Source of the DNA: Bradyrhizobium paxllaeri
GTDB taxonomy: Bacteria; Pseudomonadota; Alphaproteobacteria; Rhizobiales; Xanthobacteraceae
Reading direction: 5' to 3'
NCBI RefSeq assembly: GCF_001693515.2
Contig: NZ_CP042968.1
Coordinates: 3,534,001-3,598,000, forward strand
DNA: 64,000 nt
Shown in pieces: positions 1-9,314 of the stretch. The translations under genes and the position numbers were made by a program. Numbering within the stretch: position 1 is the first letter of the stretch; every line of letters begins with the position of its first letter. Below the pieces are notes generated by a model. The model was not told the origin of the DNA. It ran no database searches and saw only the letters and a list, made by a program, of their open reading frames with translations.

Positions 1-1145
1 ATGAGGCGATCCGCAAGGTCACCGAAGAGACCTATCAGCAGTATCAGGACGACGTCACCGCGCTGGGCTGCCTGGCGCCGACGGTGCAGCCGCGCGCGAC
101 CGAGCACATTCCGGAGATGCGGGCGATCATCGAGAAGCTGGTTGCCGGCGGTTTCGCCTATGTTGCGGAAGATCACGTGCTGTTCTCGCCGCAGGCGATG
201 AACGAAGCCAATTCGGTGATGCCGCGCTATGGCGCGCTGTCGAAACGCTCGCTCGACGAGATGATCGCGGGCGCCCGTGTCGACGTCGCGCCCTACAAGC
301 GCGATAACACCGACTTCGTGTTGTGGAAGCCGTCGAAGCCGGGCGAGCCGTCATGGGCGTCGCCATCGGGTATCAAGGTCGAGGGGCGCCCCGGCTGGCA
401 CATCGAATGCTCGGCGATGGCCTGGAAGCATCTCGGCGAAAAATTCGACATTCATGGCGGCGGCATCGACCTGGTGTTTCCGCATCATGAGAACGAGCTC
501 GCCCAGACCTGCTGCGCCTTCCATTCCGACCGCATGGCGAATGTCTGGATGCACAACGGCTTCCTGCAGATCGAGAGCGAGAAGATGTCGAAGTCGCTCG
601 GCAACTTCTTCACCATCCGTGATCTGCTGGCGGATTGGCCGGGCGAGGTGCTGCGCCTGAGCATGCTGAGGACGCATTATCGCTCGCCGCTGGACTGGAC
701 CTCGAAGGGTACCGAAGAGAGCGCGAAGACGCTCGACGACTGGTATGCGATCGCGGCCGACGCCGAAGGCGGCGAGCCGTCGCCGGCGGTGGTCGAAGCG
801 CTGTATGACGACCTCAATACGGCGCAGGCAATGGCGGTCCTGCACGGCTTGCGCAACGCCGCGGCGTCCGGTGGTGCGCGCGAACGCGGCGAGTTTGCCG
901 CCTCGCTCCGGCTGCTCGGCTTCCTCTCGGTGAGCGCCGCAGCGTGGAAAGGGCGCAAGCAGCAGGCGAGCGGCATCGATGCGGCAGAAGTTGATCGCCT
1001 GATTGCCGACCGCACAGCCGCTCGGGCGCGGAAGGACTTCAAGGAGTCCGACCGCATCCGCGACGAGCTTGCCGCGATGGGCGTTGCCATCAAGGATGGC
1101 AAGGACAAGGACGGAAAACCGGTTACCACATGGGAGGTCGCGTGA
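1..1145 (+). CDS. cysS: cysteinyl-tRNA synthetase, 3' part (5' end outside window)
   Basis: Class I aminoacyl-tRNA synthetase that charges tRNA-Cys in the cytoplasm. The reading frame is open from base 3 and runs to a TGA at 1143-1145; the N-terminus with the HIGH signature and the first zinc cysteine lies upstream of the window. The visible part carries the zinc/histidine block [15 protein letters not shown] and, at about 579-602, the KMSKSLGN loop that binds ATP. It ends in the helical anticodon-binding tail ([18 protein letters not shown]), typical of CysS. The stop codon overlaps the start of the next small gene by one base (TGATG), so the two are probably translationally coupled. Identification is secure; only the fragment can be described. 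Confidence 0.97.
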   Translation, partial: EAIRKVTEETYQQYQDDVTALGCLAPTVQPRATEHIPEMRAIIEKLVAGGFAYVAEDHVLFSPQAMNEANSVMPRYGALSKRSLDEMIAGARVDVAPYKRDNTDFVLWKPSKPGEPSWASPSGIKVEGRPGWHIECSAMAWKHLGEKFDIHGGGIDLVFPHHENELAQTCCAFHSDRMANVWMHNGFLQIESEKMSKSLGNFFTIRDLLADWPGEVLRLSMLRTHYRSPLDWTSKGTEESAKTLDDWYAIAADAEGGEPSPAVVEALYDDLNTAQAMAVLHGLRNAAASGGARERGEFAASLRLLGFLSVSAAAWKGRKQQASGIDAAEVDRLIADRTAARARKDFKESDRIRDELAAMGVAIKDGKDKDGKPVTTWEVA

Positions 1146-1258
1146 TGGAAAAACCCGATACGCCTTTCCCGAAACACTGGCGCTACTACATCTTCATCAA
1201 ATGGGCGTTGATCGTTGCCGCGGTCATACTCGCCTTGCGACTGTTCGGAGTGATTTGA
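1145..1258 (+). CDS. small membrane protein, 37 aa
   Basis: ATG at 1145 shares its A with the cysS stop codon, and TGA ends at 1258, four bases before the GNAT gene. The product has a charged N-terminus ([17 protein letters not shown]), then one hydrophobic segment (IKWALIVAAVILALRLFGVI) that reaches the C-terminus. It therefore looks like a single-pass inner-membrane micropeptide. The tight packing between two clear genes, with coupling on both sides, supports real translation. No function can be assigned from sequence; it may simply travel with the cysS operon. Confidence 0.6.
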   Translation: MEKPDTPFPKHWRYYIFIKWALIVAAVILALRLFGVI

Positions 1259-1262
1259 CGCG

Positions 1263-1772
1263 ATGGGACAGGCCTTGCCCAAACCCGGCTTGCGGCCGTT
1301 TCTGCCGGCGGATGTTCCGATGCTGGCGGCGATCTTTGTCGCCGCCATCGAGGGGTTGACCGGCGATGACTATAGCGAGGCGCAGCAGGAAGCCTGGGCT
1401 GCCGCTGCCGAGGACGAGGAAAAGTTCGGCAAGAAACTCGCCGGCCAGTTGACGCTGATCGCGACCATCCAGAATGCGCCGGTCGGCTTTGCTTCGCTGA
1501 AGGGCGCTGACCATATCGACATGCTGTTCGTCCATCCGAGCGTGGCGGGGCAGGGCGTCGCCTCGATGCTGGTAGATGCGCTGGAGAAACTGGCGGGGGC
1601 GCGCGGCGCAAAGACGCTGACGGTAGACGCCAGCGACACCGCGGAGCCGCTGTTCCGGAAGCGCGGCTATACCGCCAAGCAGCGCAACACCGTCTCGCTC
1701 AATGGCGAATGGCTCGCCAACACCACGATGCAGAAGACGCTGGCAGATGCCGCGCCGGGAGCGCCACAATGA
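1263..1772 (+). CDS. GNAT family N-acetyltransferase
   Basis: Predicted acetyl-CoA-dependent N-acetyltransferase of 169 aa, about the usual length for a single GNAT domain. The segment DHIDMLFVHPSVAGQGVASMLVDALEKLA holds the beta4 strand and the V-x-P-x-x-x-G-x-G-x-A acetyl-CoA pyrophosphate loop; the C-terminal LFRKRGY is the usual last helix and strand. ATG at 1263 follows the 37-aa gene by four bases, and the stop overlaps the cimA start (ATGA), so cysS, the small protein, this gene and cimA look like one transcript. The substrate (small molecule, peptide or protein N-terminus) cannot be told from sequence. Confidence 0.9.
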   Translation: MGQALPKPGLRPFLPADVPMLAAIFVAAIEGLTGDDYSEAQQEAWAAAAEDEEKFGKKLAGQLTLIATIQNAPVGFASLKGADHIDMLFVHPSVAGQGVASMLVDALEKLAGARGAKTLTVDASDTAEPLFRKRGYTAKQRNTVSLNGEWLANTTMQKTLADAAPGAPQ

Positions 1773-3367
1773 GCCGCGAACGCCTCTATCTCTTCGACAC
1801 CACGCTGCGCGACGGCGCGCAGACCAACGGCGTCGATTTCACGCTGCATGACAAGCAGATCATCGCGCAGATGCTCGATGATCTCGGCATCGACTATGTC
1901 GAGGGCGGCTATCCCGGCGCCAATCCGACCGACACCGAATTCTTTGCCGAGAAGCCGGAGTTCGAACACGCCAAATTCACCGCGTTCGGCATGACGCGCC
2001 GTCCGGGCCGTTCGGCCTCCAACGATCCGGGGTTGGCGGGGCTGTTGGAAGCCAAGGCCGATGCGATCTGCTTCGTCGCGAAATCCAGCGCCTATCAGGT
2101 GCGGGTGGCGCTTGAGACCACCAACGAGGAAAATCTTGCCTCGATCCGCGACAGCGTCAGCGCGGCCAAGGAAGCGGGCCGCGAGGTGATGGTCGATTGC
2201 GAGCACTTCTTCGACGGCTACAAGGAAGATGCCGATTTCGCGCTCGCCTGTGCGAAGGCCGCTTATGAGTCCGGCGCGCGCTGGGTGGTGCTGTGCGACA
2301 CCAATGGTGGCACCATGCCGCATGAAGTCGAGACCATCGTCGGCGCTGTGACAAAACACATCCCGGGCAGCCATGTCGGCATCCACGCCCACAACGACAC
2401 CGAGCAGGCGGTGGCGAATTCACTCGCCGCCGTGCGCGCCGGCGCGCGGCAGATCCAGGGTACACTGAACGGGCTCGGCGAGCGCTGCGGCAATGCCAAT
2501 CTCTGTTCGCTGATCCCAACGCTGCGCCTGAAGAACGAATTTTCCAGCGCGTTGGAAATCGGTGTCACGGACGAGAAGATGGCGACGCTGATGAAGGTGT
2601 CGCGGACGCTCGATGACATGCTCAACCGCGCGCCGAACCGCCATGCGCCTTATGTCGGCGAAAGCGCCTTCGTGACCAAGACCGGCATTCATGCCTCCGC
2701 GGTCCTGAAGGATCCGCAGACCTACGAGCACGTATCGCCCGAATCCGTCGGCAATCACCGCAAGGTGCTGGTCTCGGATCAGGCCGGCCGCTCCAACGTG
2801 ATGGCCGAGCTCGATCGCGCCGGCATTCCTTACGAGAAGAGCGATCCGAAACTGGCGCGGCTGGTCGAGGAACTGAAGGAGCGGGAGGCGGCGGGCTTTG
2901 CCTATGAATCCGCCAACGCCTCGTTCGACCTGCTGGCGCGGCGCACGCTCGGCCGGGTGCCGGAATATTTCAAGGTCGAGCAGTTCGACGTCAATGTCGA
3001 GCAGCGCTACAACGCCAACGGCCAGCGCGTCACGGTGGCGCTCGCGGTGGTGAAGGTCGATGTTGCCGGCGAGCGACTGATCTCGGCGGCGGAAGGCAAC
3101 GGCCCCGTCAACGCGCTCGACGTCGCCTTGCGCAAGGACCTCGGCAAGTACCAGAAATACATCGAGGGCCTGAAGCTGATCGACTACCGCGTGCGTATCC
3201 TCAACGGCGGTACGGAAGCGGTGACGCGGGTTCTGATCGAAAGCGAAGACGAAAACGGCGAGAGCTGGACCACCGTCGGCGTCTCACCCAATATCATCGA
3301 CGCCTCGTTCCAGGCGCTGATGGATTCGGTGGTCTACAAGCTGGTGAAATCAGGCGCGCCGGTGTGA
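1769..3367 (+). CDS. cimA: (R)-citramalate synthase
   Basis: Condenses acetyl-CoA with pyruvate to citramalate, the first step of the threonine-independent isoleucine route. It is a 532-aa member of the LeuA/CimA/homocitrate synthase family. The N-terminal TIM barrel begins with the signature LFDTTLRDGAQTNG, the metal-binding HAHND motif follows at GIHAHNDTEQAV, and GLGERCGNANL marks the end of the barrel. The C-terminal third (roughly 400-530) is the LeuA-type allosteric domain, so leucine or isoleucine feedback is likely. I chose ATG 1769, which overlaps the GNAT stop; an in-frame upstream start at 1709 would lie deep inside that gene. The GGYPGANPTDTEFF stretch fits CimA better than 2-isopropylmalate synthase. 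Confidence 0.93.
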   Translation: MSRERLYLFDTTLRDGAQTNGVDFTLHDKQIIAQMLDDLGIDYVEGGYPGANPTDTEFFAEKPEFEHAKFTAFGMTRRPGRSASNDPGLAGLLEAKADAICFVAKSSAYQVRVALETTNEENLASIRDSVSAAKEAGREVMVDCEHFFDGYKEDADFALACAKAAYESGARWVVLCDTNGGTMPHEVETIVGAVTKHIPGSHVGIHAHNDTEQAVANSLAAVRAGARQIQGTLNGLGERCGNANLCSLIPTLRLKNEFSSALEIGVTDEKMATLMKVSRTLDDMLNRAPNRHAPYVGESAFVTKTGIHASAVLKDPQTYEHVSPESVGNHRKVLVSDQAGRSNVMAELDRAGIPYEKSDPKLARLVEELKEREAAGFAYESANASFDLLARRTLGRVPEYFKVEQFDVNVEQRYNANGQRVTVALAVVKVDVAGERLISAAEGNGPVNALDVALRKDLGKYQKYIEGLKLIDYRVRILNGGTEAVTRVLIESEDENGESWTTVGVSPNIIDASFQALMDSVVYKLVKSGAPV

Positions 3368-3377
3368 GTTTGAAGAT

Positions 3378-3463
3378 GTAGCCCGGATGGAGCGCAGCGC
3401 AATCCGGGATTCTCACACGTGGCTTGAGTGCCCCCGGATTTCGCTGCGCTCCATCCGGGCTAC
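3378..3463. repeat. palindromic intergenic repeat (GTAGCCCGGATG family)
   Basis: Two long arms, GTAGCCCGGATGGAGCGCAG at the left and its near-perfect reverse complement ending CTCCATCCGGGCTAC at the right, would fold into a long hairpin between cimA and the VOC gene. Degenerate members of the same family recur at 32574-32695 and 40281-40360. I recognise this as a dispersed REP-like element common in Bradyrhizobium. It may also act as a transcript-end hairpin for cimA. Confidence 0.8.
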
Positions 3464-3499
3464 AAGTGACCGCGACGGGGAGAGAGCAGGGGCTATTCC

Positions 3500-3877
3500 A
3501 TGATCGACCACATCTCCGTCGGCGTCAGCGATCTCGAACGCGCCGCGCGCTTCTATGAAGCTGCGCTCGCCGCCCTCGGCCTCACGCGCCTCGTCACGCG
3601 GCCTGCTACCGTCGGTTTCGGCAAGACCTATCCCGAGTTCTGGATCAACCTTCGCGCCGGCATGGCACCAGTGTCGCCCGAAAGCGGCACACACATCTGC
3701 CTTCGCGCGAAGTCATCTGCCGATGTCGATGCGTTTCATGCCGCCGCGTTAAAGACCGGAGGCCGTTCCGATGGTGCGCCGGGCCTGCGTCCGCATGATC
3801 GCGTGAAGTATTACGCGGCCTTCGTCATCGATCCCGACGGCAACCGCATCGAGGCGGTGACGTTTCCGGCGGAGTGA
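3500..3877 (+). CDS. VOC superfamily (glyoxalase/dioxygenase-like) protein
   Basis: A 125-aa single vicinal-oxygen-chelate domain starting MIDHISVGVSDLERAARFYEAAL, the classic first beta-alpha unit with a candidate metal-ligand His at residue 4. It ends YYAAFVIDPDGNRIEAVTFP, where the Glu of NRIEAV is the usual last metal ligand. Family members include glyoxalase I, fosfomycin-resistance proteins and dioxygenases; nothing here decides between them. It stands alone: a palindromic repeat separates it from cimA, and the next gene is convergent. Confidence 0.85.
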   Translation: MIDHISVGVSDLERAARFYEAALAALGLTRLVTRPATVGFGKTYPEFWINLRAGMAPVSPESGTHICLRAKSSADVDAFHAAALKTGGRSDGAPGLRPHDRVKYYAAFVIDPDGNRIEAVTFPAE

Positions 3878-3888
3878 AGGCGTAGCGA

Positions 3889-4518
3889 CTACAGCTTCCG
3901 CGCCAATTCCGGCGCCATCTCCTTGGCGCCTGCCGGAGCACGGGCAGCGGCGGCGCGCAGCCGTGGCACGATGTCCTCGACCTGTTCGGCTTTGAGAATG
4001 TCGATCTCGAACGGCGGGCGGATGAATTTGGTTTCGCGCATATGCGCGAGCAGCGCAAACAGTGGTTCCCAGAAGCCGTCGATATTGGCGAGCAGTACCG
4101 GCTTGGTGTGACGGCCGAGTTGCTGCCACGTTATCTGCTCGACCAGTTCTTCCAGCGTGCCGACACCGCCCGGCAGCGCCACGAACGCATCGGAGTGTTC
4201 GAACATCAGACGCTTGCGCTCGTGCATGTCGGGCGTGACGATCATTTCCTGAACGTGTGTCAGCATATGTTCGCGCGACCGCAGAAAATCCGGGATGATG
4301 CCGGTGACCAGGCCGCCGTGATCCAGCGTGGACTTGGCGATCTCGCCCATCAGCCCGACCGATCCGCCGCCATAGACGAGGCGGATATTGTTTTCGGCGA
4401 AAGCCTTTCCCAAGGCTTGGGCAGCTTCCACAAAGCGGGGGTTGGAACCAGGGCCGGAGCCGCAATAGACACAAACGGTTTTGATTTGATCGGTGTTGAT
4501 TTGATCCATGGAGATCAT
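3889..4518 (-). CDS. LOG family protein (cytokinin riboside 5'-monophosphate phosphoribohydrolase type)
   Basis: Rossmann-like nucleotide hydrolase of about 209 aa that in characterised members releases free cytokinin base from its riboside monophosphate. Visible signatures are VCVYCGSGPGSNP at the N-terminus, LVYGGGSVGLMGEIA, and the LOG active-site motif PGGVGTLEELVEQITW (PGGxGTxxE). The start is unclear: in-frame candidates are GTG 4530, ATG 4518 and ATG 4509, none with a strong ribosome-binding site; I use 4518. It converges on the VOC gene with an 11-base gap. In plant-associated bacteria such genes can influence cytokinin output, but many have housekeeping nucleotide-salvage roles. Confidence 0.9.
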   Translation of the reverse strand: MISMDQINTDQIKTVCVYCGSGPGSNPRFVEAAQALGKAFAENNIRLVYGGGSVGLMGEIAKSTLDHGGLVTGIIPDFLRSREHMLTHVQEMIVTPDMHERKRLMFEHSDAFVALPGGVGTLEELVEQITWQQLGRHTKPVLLANIDGFWEPLFALLAHMRETKFIRPPFEIDILKAEQVEDIVPRLRAAAARAPAGAKEMAPELARKL

Positions 4519-4721
4519 GTGGCACTGCACTCGGTAAAGCTCAAGTCCGGTGGAATTCGGTGATGCAGCACAAATAGGCCCGAAATCAAACCAAACGGGG
4601 GAAAGATTTATCTTTCAAGGCTGTACGGGAGAGGTAAACGCTCTATATGACGACCATATGCAGACTACCGAAAATTCCCTGAAGGCGACCGGTGCGCCAC
4701 CTTGCTGTGAGCGCGACGCCA

Positions 4722-6713
4722 ATGGCTGATCCTGATTCGCGTTCCGATGCCGTTACTGCCGAGCCGGCCGGCGCTTCCCCTGACAAGGCGACCCTGATCG
4801 GGACGCTGGTGCATCTGTGGCCCTATATCTGGCCCGGCGACCGCGCCGACCTGAAGATGCGCGTGGTCTGGTCGATGGTGCTGCTGCTGGCCGCGAAGCT
4901 CGCGACGCTGACAGTGCCTTTCACCTTCAAATGGGCGATCGATGCGCTCAACGGCATGGGCACCGCGCCGGTCGAGCCGTCGAACTGGATGCTGTGGCTG
5001 ATCGCCTCGCCCTTGCTGATGACCGCAAGCTACGGCGCGGTGCGCGTCCTGATGGCGGTGCTGACGCAGTGGCGCGACGGCATCTTCGCCCGCGTCGCCA
5101 TGCATGCGGTGCGCAAGCTCGCCTACATCACCTTCGTTCACATGCACGAATTGTCGCTGCGCTTTCATCTGGAGCGCAAGACCGGCGGCCTGACGCGCGT
5201 GCTGGAGCGCGGCCGCACCGGCATCGAGGTGATCGTGCGGATGGTGATCCTGCAGCTGATCCCGACCATCGTCGAGGTCTCGCTGCTGATGGCGGTGCTG
5301 CTGTGGCAGTTCGACTGGCGCTACGTGCTGGTCACCGCTGTTACCGTCGTGATCTACATGTACTACACCTATATCGCGACCGAATGGCGGATCGAGATCC
5401 GCCGCAAGATGAACGATTCCGACACCGAAGCGAACACCAAGGCGATCGACTCGCTGCTCAATTACGAGACGGTGAAATATTTCAGCGCCGAGACGCGCGA
5501 GGCCGAACGCTACGACCGCTCGATGGAGCGCTACGAGCACAACAGCATCAAGACCTATACGTCGCTGGCGGTGCTCAACACCGGGCAGGCGGTCATCTTC
5601 ACCATCGGCCTCACCGCGACCATGCTGATGTGCGCGCTCGGCGTGCGCAACGGCACCAACACGGTCGGCGATTTCGTCATGATCAACGCCATGATGATCC
5701 AGCTCTACCAGCCGCTGAACTTCATGGGCATGGTCTATCGCGAGATCAAGCAGGCGATCATCGACATCGAGAAGATGTTCAACGTGCTGTCGCGAAATCC
5801 GGAGATCAAGGACATCCCGGACGCGGCGCCGCTGACCGTAAGCGCCGGCAATGTGCGCTTCGACGACGTGCGCTTTGCCTACGATCCGGAGCGGCCGATC
5901 CTGAAAGGTCTCAGCTTCGAGGTGCCCGCCGGCAAGACGGTGGCGATCGTCGGTCCCTCCGGCGCCGGCAAGTCGACGATTTCGCGACTGCTGTTCCGTC
6001 TTTACGACGTCTCCAGCGGCAAGATCCTGATCGATGGCCAGGACATCCGCAACGTCACGCAGGCGTCGCTCCGCGCCTCGATCGGCATGGTGCCGCAGGA
6101 CACCGTGCTGTTCAACGACACCATCCGCTACAACATCCGCTACGGCCGCTGGGACGCCAGCGACGCCGAGGTCGAGCAAGCGGCACAGTTGGCGCAGATC
6201 GACAGCTTCATTCGCAACTCGCCGAAGGGATACGAAACCCAGGTCGGCGAGCGGGGCTTGAAACTGTCCGGCGGCGAGAAGCAGCGCGTCGCGATCGCGC
6301 GTACCGTACTGAAGGCGCCGCCGATCCTGGTGCTGGATGAGGCGACGTCGGCGCTCGACAGCCACACCGAGCACGAAATCCAGGAAGCGCTGGAGCGCGT
6401 CTCGCGTGGCCGCACCTCGCTGGTGATCGCGCACCGGCTTTCGACCATCGTCGGCGCCGACGAAATTATCGTGCTCGATCAAGGCCGCATCGCCGAGCGT
6501 GGCACCCATGTCAGGCTTCTGGCGGCGGGCGGGCTCTATGCCAGCATGTGGAACAGGCAGCGCGAGGCCGAGGAGGCGCGGGAGAAGCTGGCGCAGATGG
6601 ACGAGGGCAACGAAGCGCCGAACCGCGCGCCGCCGCCGGTCGATGATCCCCTCAGTGATCCCTCCAAGGACCCGCCCAAATCCAAAGATTCCTTGGCAAC
6701 AGCCGCGGAATAA
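4722..6713 (+). CDS. Atm1-type ABC exporter, fused permease and ATPase
   Basis: Inner-membrane half-transporter of about 663 aa that should work as a homodimer. Residues about 30-330 form the six-helix type I exporter domain, with the Atm1/HMT1 family stretch LNYETVKYFSAETREAERYD. The C-terminal ATPase has Walker A GPSGAGKST, signature LSGGEKQRVAIART, Walker B ILVLDEATSALD and H-loop IAHRLSTIV, all intact. Bacterial Atm1 homologues export glutathione conjugates and metal-thiol adducts; the mitochondrial ones support cytosolic Fe-S assembly. The charged, proline-rich C-terminal tail is extra. I use ATG 4722; an in-frame GTG at 4692 would add ten residues. Monocistronic or leading into psd (54-base gap). 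Confidence 0.93.
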   Translation: MADPDSRSDAVTAEPAGASPDKATLIGTLVHLWPYIWPGDRADLKMRVVWSMVLLLAAKLATLTVPFTFKWAIDALNGMGTAPVEPSNWMLWLIASPLLMTASYGAVRVLMAVLTQWRDGIFARVAMHAVRKLAYITFVHMHELSLRFHLERKTGGLTRVLERGRTGIEVIVRMVILQLIPTIVEVSLLMAVLLWQFDWRYVLVTAVTVVIYMYYTYIATEWRIEIRRKMNDSDTEANTKAIDSLLNYETVKYFSAETREAERYDRSMERYEHNSIKTYTSLAVLNTGQAVIFTIGLTATMLMCALGVRNGTNTVGDFVMINAMMIQLYQPLNFMGMVYREIKQAIIDIEKMFNVLSRNPEIKDIPDAAPLTVSAGNVRFDDVRFAYDPERPILKGLSFEVPAGKTVAIVGPSGAGKSTISRLLFRLYDVSSGKILIDGQDIRNVTQASLRASIGMVPQDTVLFNDTIRYNIRYGRWDASDAEVEQAAQLAQIDSFIRNSPKGYETQVGERGLKLSGGEKQRVAIARTVLKAPPILVLDEATSALDSHTEHEIQEALERVSRGRTSLVIAHRLSTIVGADEIIVLDQGRIAERGTHVRLLAAGGLYASMWNRQREAEEAREKLAQMDEGNEAPNRAPPPVDDPLSDPSKDPPKSKDSLATAAE

Positions 6714-6767
6714 TCCAAATACGGCGCTAATTCCCCACGGAAGTCGGCCAGATAACAGCGAGCCCTA

Positions 6768-7466
6768 ATGTCGATTGCGAATTCCATCCGCGCGCAGATC
6801 CCGCCAATCCATCCTGAGGGCTATCCCTTCATCGGCGCCTTTGCGCTGGCCAGCCTGATCCTGTTCTGGATCTGGACGCCGCTCGGCTGGATCGGCACCG
6901 GGCTAACCGTCTGGTGTGCGCTGTTCTTCCGCGATCCCGTTCGCGTCACGCCGGTGCGCGACGGCATCGTGGTGTCACCGGCCGATGGCCGTGTCTCGAT
7001 GGTGGCGCAGGTGCTGCCGCCGGCCGAACTCGGGCTTGGCGATCGGCCGCTGCCGCGCGTCTCGATCTTCATGAGCGTGTTCAACTGCCACGTGAACCGC
7101 AGTCCGGTGGCGGGCCGTATCGACCGCATCGCCTACCGGCCCGGCACCTTCATCAACGCCGAGCTCGACAAGGCCAGCGAAGACAATGAGCGCAACTCGC
7201 TTGTCATCTCGACCACCAACGGCCGGATCGGCGTGGTCCAGATCGCCGGCCTGGTGGCGCGGCGGATTGTCTCATTCGTGCGGGAAGGCCAGTCAATCGG
7301 CGCCGGCGAGCGGTTCGGCCTGATCCGTTTCGGCTCGCGTCTGGACGTCTACCTGCCGGAAGGCACCAAGGCGCTGGTTTCCGAGGGCCAGACCGCAATT
7401 GCCGGCGAGACGATTCTGGCCGATTTCGGCTCCAGCGAGCAGGGCCGGACCTTTCGCGCCGATTAA
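6768..7466 (+). CDS. psd: phosphatidylserine decarboxylase proenzyme
   Basis: Converts phosphatidylserine to phosphatidylethanolamine at the inner membrane. The 232-aa length matches the short (type II, PSD-A) proenzymes of alphaproteobacteria. An N-terminal hydrophobic hairpin ([21 protein letters not shown]) anchors it, followed by [24 protein letters not shown] and the self-cleavage region [13 protein letters not shown]. In that region the Ser of the GS pair becomes the pyruvoyl group. It is directly followed by pssA, so both steps of PE synthesis are adjacent. Confidence 0.96.
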   Translation: MSIANSIRAQIPPIHPEGYPFIGAFALASLILFWIWTPLGWIGTGLTVWCALFFRDPVRVTPVRDGIVVSPADGRVSMVAQVLPPAELGLGDRPLPRVSIFMSVFNCHVNRSPVAGRIDRIAYRPGTFINAELDKASEDNERNSLVISTTNGRIGVVQIAGLVARRIVSFVREGQSIGAGERFGLIRFGSRLDVYLPEGTKALVSEGQTAIAGETILADFGSSEQGRTFRAD

Positions 7467-7540
7467 CCCTCCGAACGGCTGATTTGCCGCCTAGCCGCCC
7501 AATGGCGGACCGGGCGGGTGCTTGCTATATAATAGCTCGC

Positions 7541-8425
7541 ATGCTGATCCCGGACCCCAAAGACCCTGAACTGCGCCGCCGCCGGTTTCGCCCGATCCCG
7601 GTGCGGATGCTGGTGCCCAACGTCATCACCCTGCTGGCGATCTGTGCCGGCCTGACGGCGATCCGCCTGTCGATCGAGGGGCGGATGGAGCTCGCGGTCG
7701 CCGCGATCGTATTCGCGGCCGTGCTCGACGGCGTCGACGGGCGCATCGCCCGCATGATCAAGGGCCAGTCGAAATTCGGCGCCGAACTCGACAGTCTCGC
7801 CGATTTCGTCAATTTCGGTGTCGCGCCGGGCCTGATGCTGTATTTCTGGCAGCTCCAGGAATTGAACAATGGCGGCTGGATCGCGGCGATGGTGTTTGCG
7901 ATCGCGGGCGGCCTGCGCCTGGCGCGCTTCAACGCCAGCATCGACGATCCGAACAAGCCTGCCTTTGCGGCGAATTATTTCACCGGCGTTCCGGCGCCGG
8001 CCGGCGCGATCCTGGCGATGTTGCCGTTCTATCTGGCGTTTCTCGGCATCTCGAAACCGCCGGCCACGCTGACCGCAGCCTATCTGCTTCTCATCGGATT
8101 CCTGATGGTGTCGCGGCTGCCGGTCTTCTCCGGCAAGACGGTGAAGATGCGGGTGCCGCCGGAAATGGTGCTGCCGGTCTTCGTCTCCGTCGTGTTCTTC
8201 GTCGCACTTCTGATCGGCTATCCCTGGCACATCCTGTCGATCGGCTCGGTGCTCTATCTCCTGAGCCTGCCCTGGGGCTGGAAGTCCTATCGCGACCACG
8301 AGCGCAATGCCGCCGCCGCGCAGCCGGCTGCAACGGCAGAAGCTGCCGCACCGTCATCCGCCGCGGCGCCGTTCTCGCCGGCCCCTTCCGATAGCGAGGA
8401 CGAACGGCCGGCGCGGCTCAACTGA
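7541..8425 (+). CDS. pssA: CDP-diacylglycerol–serine O-phosphatidyltransferase
   Basis: Makes phosphatidylserine from CDP-diacylglycerol and serine, feeding Psd encoded just upstream. It is a multi-pass membrane enzyme of 294 aa. The CDP-alcohol phosphatidyltransferase signature DG-x2-AR-x8-G-x3-D-x3-D is perfect in DGRIARMIKGQSKFGAELDS followed by LAD. About eight hydrophobic helices follow, then an alanine/proline-rich tail (AAAQPAATAEAAAPSSAAAP) that looks disordered. ATG 7541 is preferred over an in-frame TTG at 7484 because family members begin near MLIPDPKD. A TATAAT at 7528-7533 lies only seven bases upstream, so a very short leader is conceivable. Confidence 0.95.
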   Translation: MLIPDPKDPELRRRRFRPIPVRMLVPNVITLLAICAGLTAIRLSIEGRMELAVAAIVFAAVLDGVDGRIARMIKGQSKFGAELDSLADFVNFGVAPGLMLYFWQLQELNNGGWIAAMVFAIAGGLRLARFNASIDDPNKPAFAANYFTGVPAPAGAILAMLPFYLAFLGISKPPATLTAAYLLLIGFLMVSRLPVFSGKTVKMRVPPEMVLPVFVSVVFFVALLIGYPWHILSIGSVLYLLSLPWGWKSYRDHERNAAAAQPAATAEAAAPSSAAAPFSPAPSDSEDERPARLN

Positions 8426-8556
8426 GCGTCCGCGCCACTCTCCGATATAGCTGCCATGAGCCGCTGCCGAGTTGGGTTCTCCGCCAATCTCGGCTATAGG
8501 GGCTCAAGCGACGTACGGCCTGAAAGAGCCGGGCCAAATAATCAGGAGAGAACGCC

Positions 8557-9276
8557 GTGAACAAAGCCGTTACCGCCCCGCTGCCTGCTTCCGTCCTTGA
8601 GGCGCTGGCGCGCTATGACACGCCGACCATCTGCAATGCGATGGAGATCGTCGCGCCCGAACGCCGCCTGATCGGCTACACCACCAAGCAACTCGTCTGC
8701 CCGTTTCCCGATCTGCCGCCGATGGTCGGCTATGCCCGCACGGTGACGATCCGCTCGGTGCTCAAATCCACGCTTCCCGCCGACGAGCAGGCGCGGCGTC
8801 GCATCGCCTATTACGAATATGTCGGCACCGGTTTCGGCCCGCGCATCACCGTGATCCAGGATATCGACGGCGCCGATGTCGGCTACGGCGCGTTCTGGGG
8901 CGAGGTGCAGAGCAACGTGCACAAGGCGCTCGGCTGCCTCGGCGTCATCACCGACGGCTCGATCCGCGACATCCCGCAATGGGCGCCGGGCTTCCAGGCC
9001 CTGGCCGGTTCGGTCGGACCGTCGCATGCCTGGGTGCATGCGGAAGCCTGGGGCGGCGAAGTCCGCGTCGCCGGCATGACTGTGCATTCCGACGATCTCA
9101 TCCACGCCGACCAGCACGGCGCCATCGTCATCCCGCACGATATCGCGGCCAAGATTCCGGAAGCCGCCGAACTCTGCGGCCGGCGCGAGACGCCGATCCT
9201 GGAGATCGCGCGCAGCCCGGACTTCACCCTGGAAAAACTGAAAGAGGCGCTGAAGCGCTCGGCGGAAATCCACTGA
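8557..9276 (+). CDS. RraA/HMG-aldolase family protein
   Basis: A 239-aa member of the RraA-like fold, which includes 4-hydroxy-4-methyl-2-oxoglutarate/CHA aldolases, oxaloacetate decarboxylases and RNase E regulators. The family core is visible: a substrate-pocket segment, then LGVITDGSIRDIPQ, whose Arg-Asp pair matches the catalytic Arg and metal-binding Asp of the aldolases. It ends in a regular DQHGAIVIPHDIA block. GTG 8557 has an AGGAGAG ribosome-binding site nine bases upstream. A TctC-type binding protein follows 38 bases later, so a role in carboxylic or aromatic acid breakdown is more likely than RNase regulation. A second, LigK-like homologue lies at 59744-60436. Confidence 0.87.
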   Translation: MNKAVTAPLPASVLEALARYDTPTICNAMEIVAPERRLIGYTTKQLVCPFPDLPPMVGYARTVTIRSVLKSTLPADEQARRRIAYYEYVGTGFGPRITVIQDIDGADVGYGAFWGEVQSNVHKALGCLGVITDGSIRDIPQWAPGFQALAGSVGPSHAWVHAEAWGGEVRVAGMTVHSDDLIHADQHGAIVIPHDIAAKIPEAAELCGRRETPILEIARSPDFTLEKLKEALKRSAEIH

Positions 9277-9314
9277 TGAAAAGTCGGATCTAGCAAACAG
9301 CGAGGGGGAGCGTG

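Noticed and set aside
4647..4729. Short frames (ATG 4647, ATG 4658) before the ABC exporter that might form a leader peptide
   Set aside because: Ribosome-binding sites are too distant, and no attenuator hairpin follows; chance frames are sufficient.
4665..6509. A 614-codon minus-strand open frame opposite the ABC exporter
   Set aside because: The composition is His/Arg/Asp-rich with no motif; the plus strand carries every ABC transporter motif.
7528..7533. TATAAT seven bases before the pssA start
   Set aside because: No -35 at proper distance and it would give a leaderless transcript; pssA is probably cotranscribed with psd. Noted but not called a promoter.
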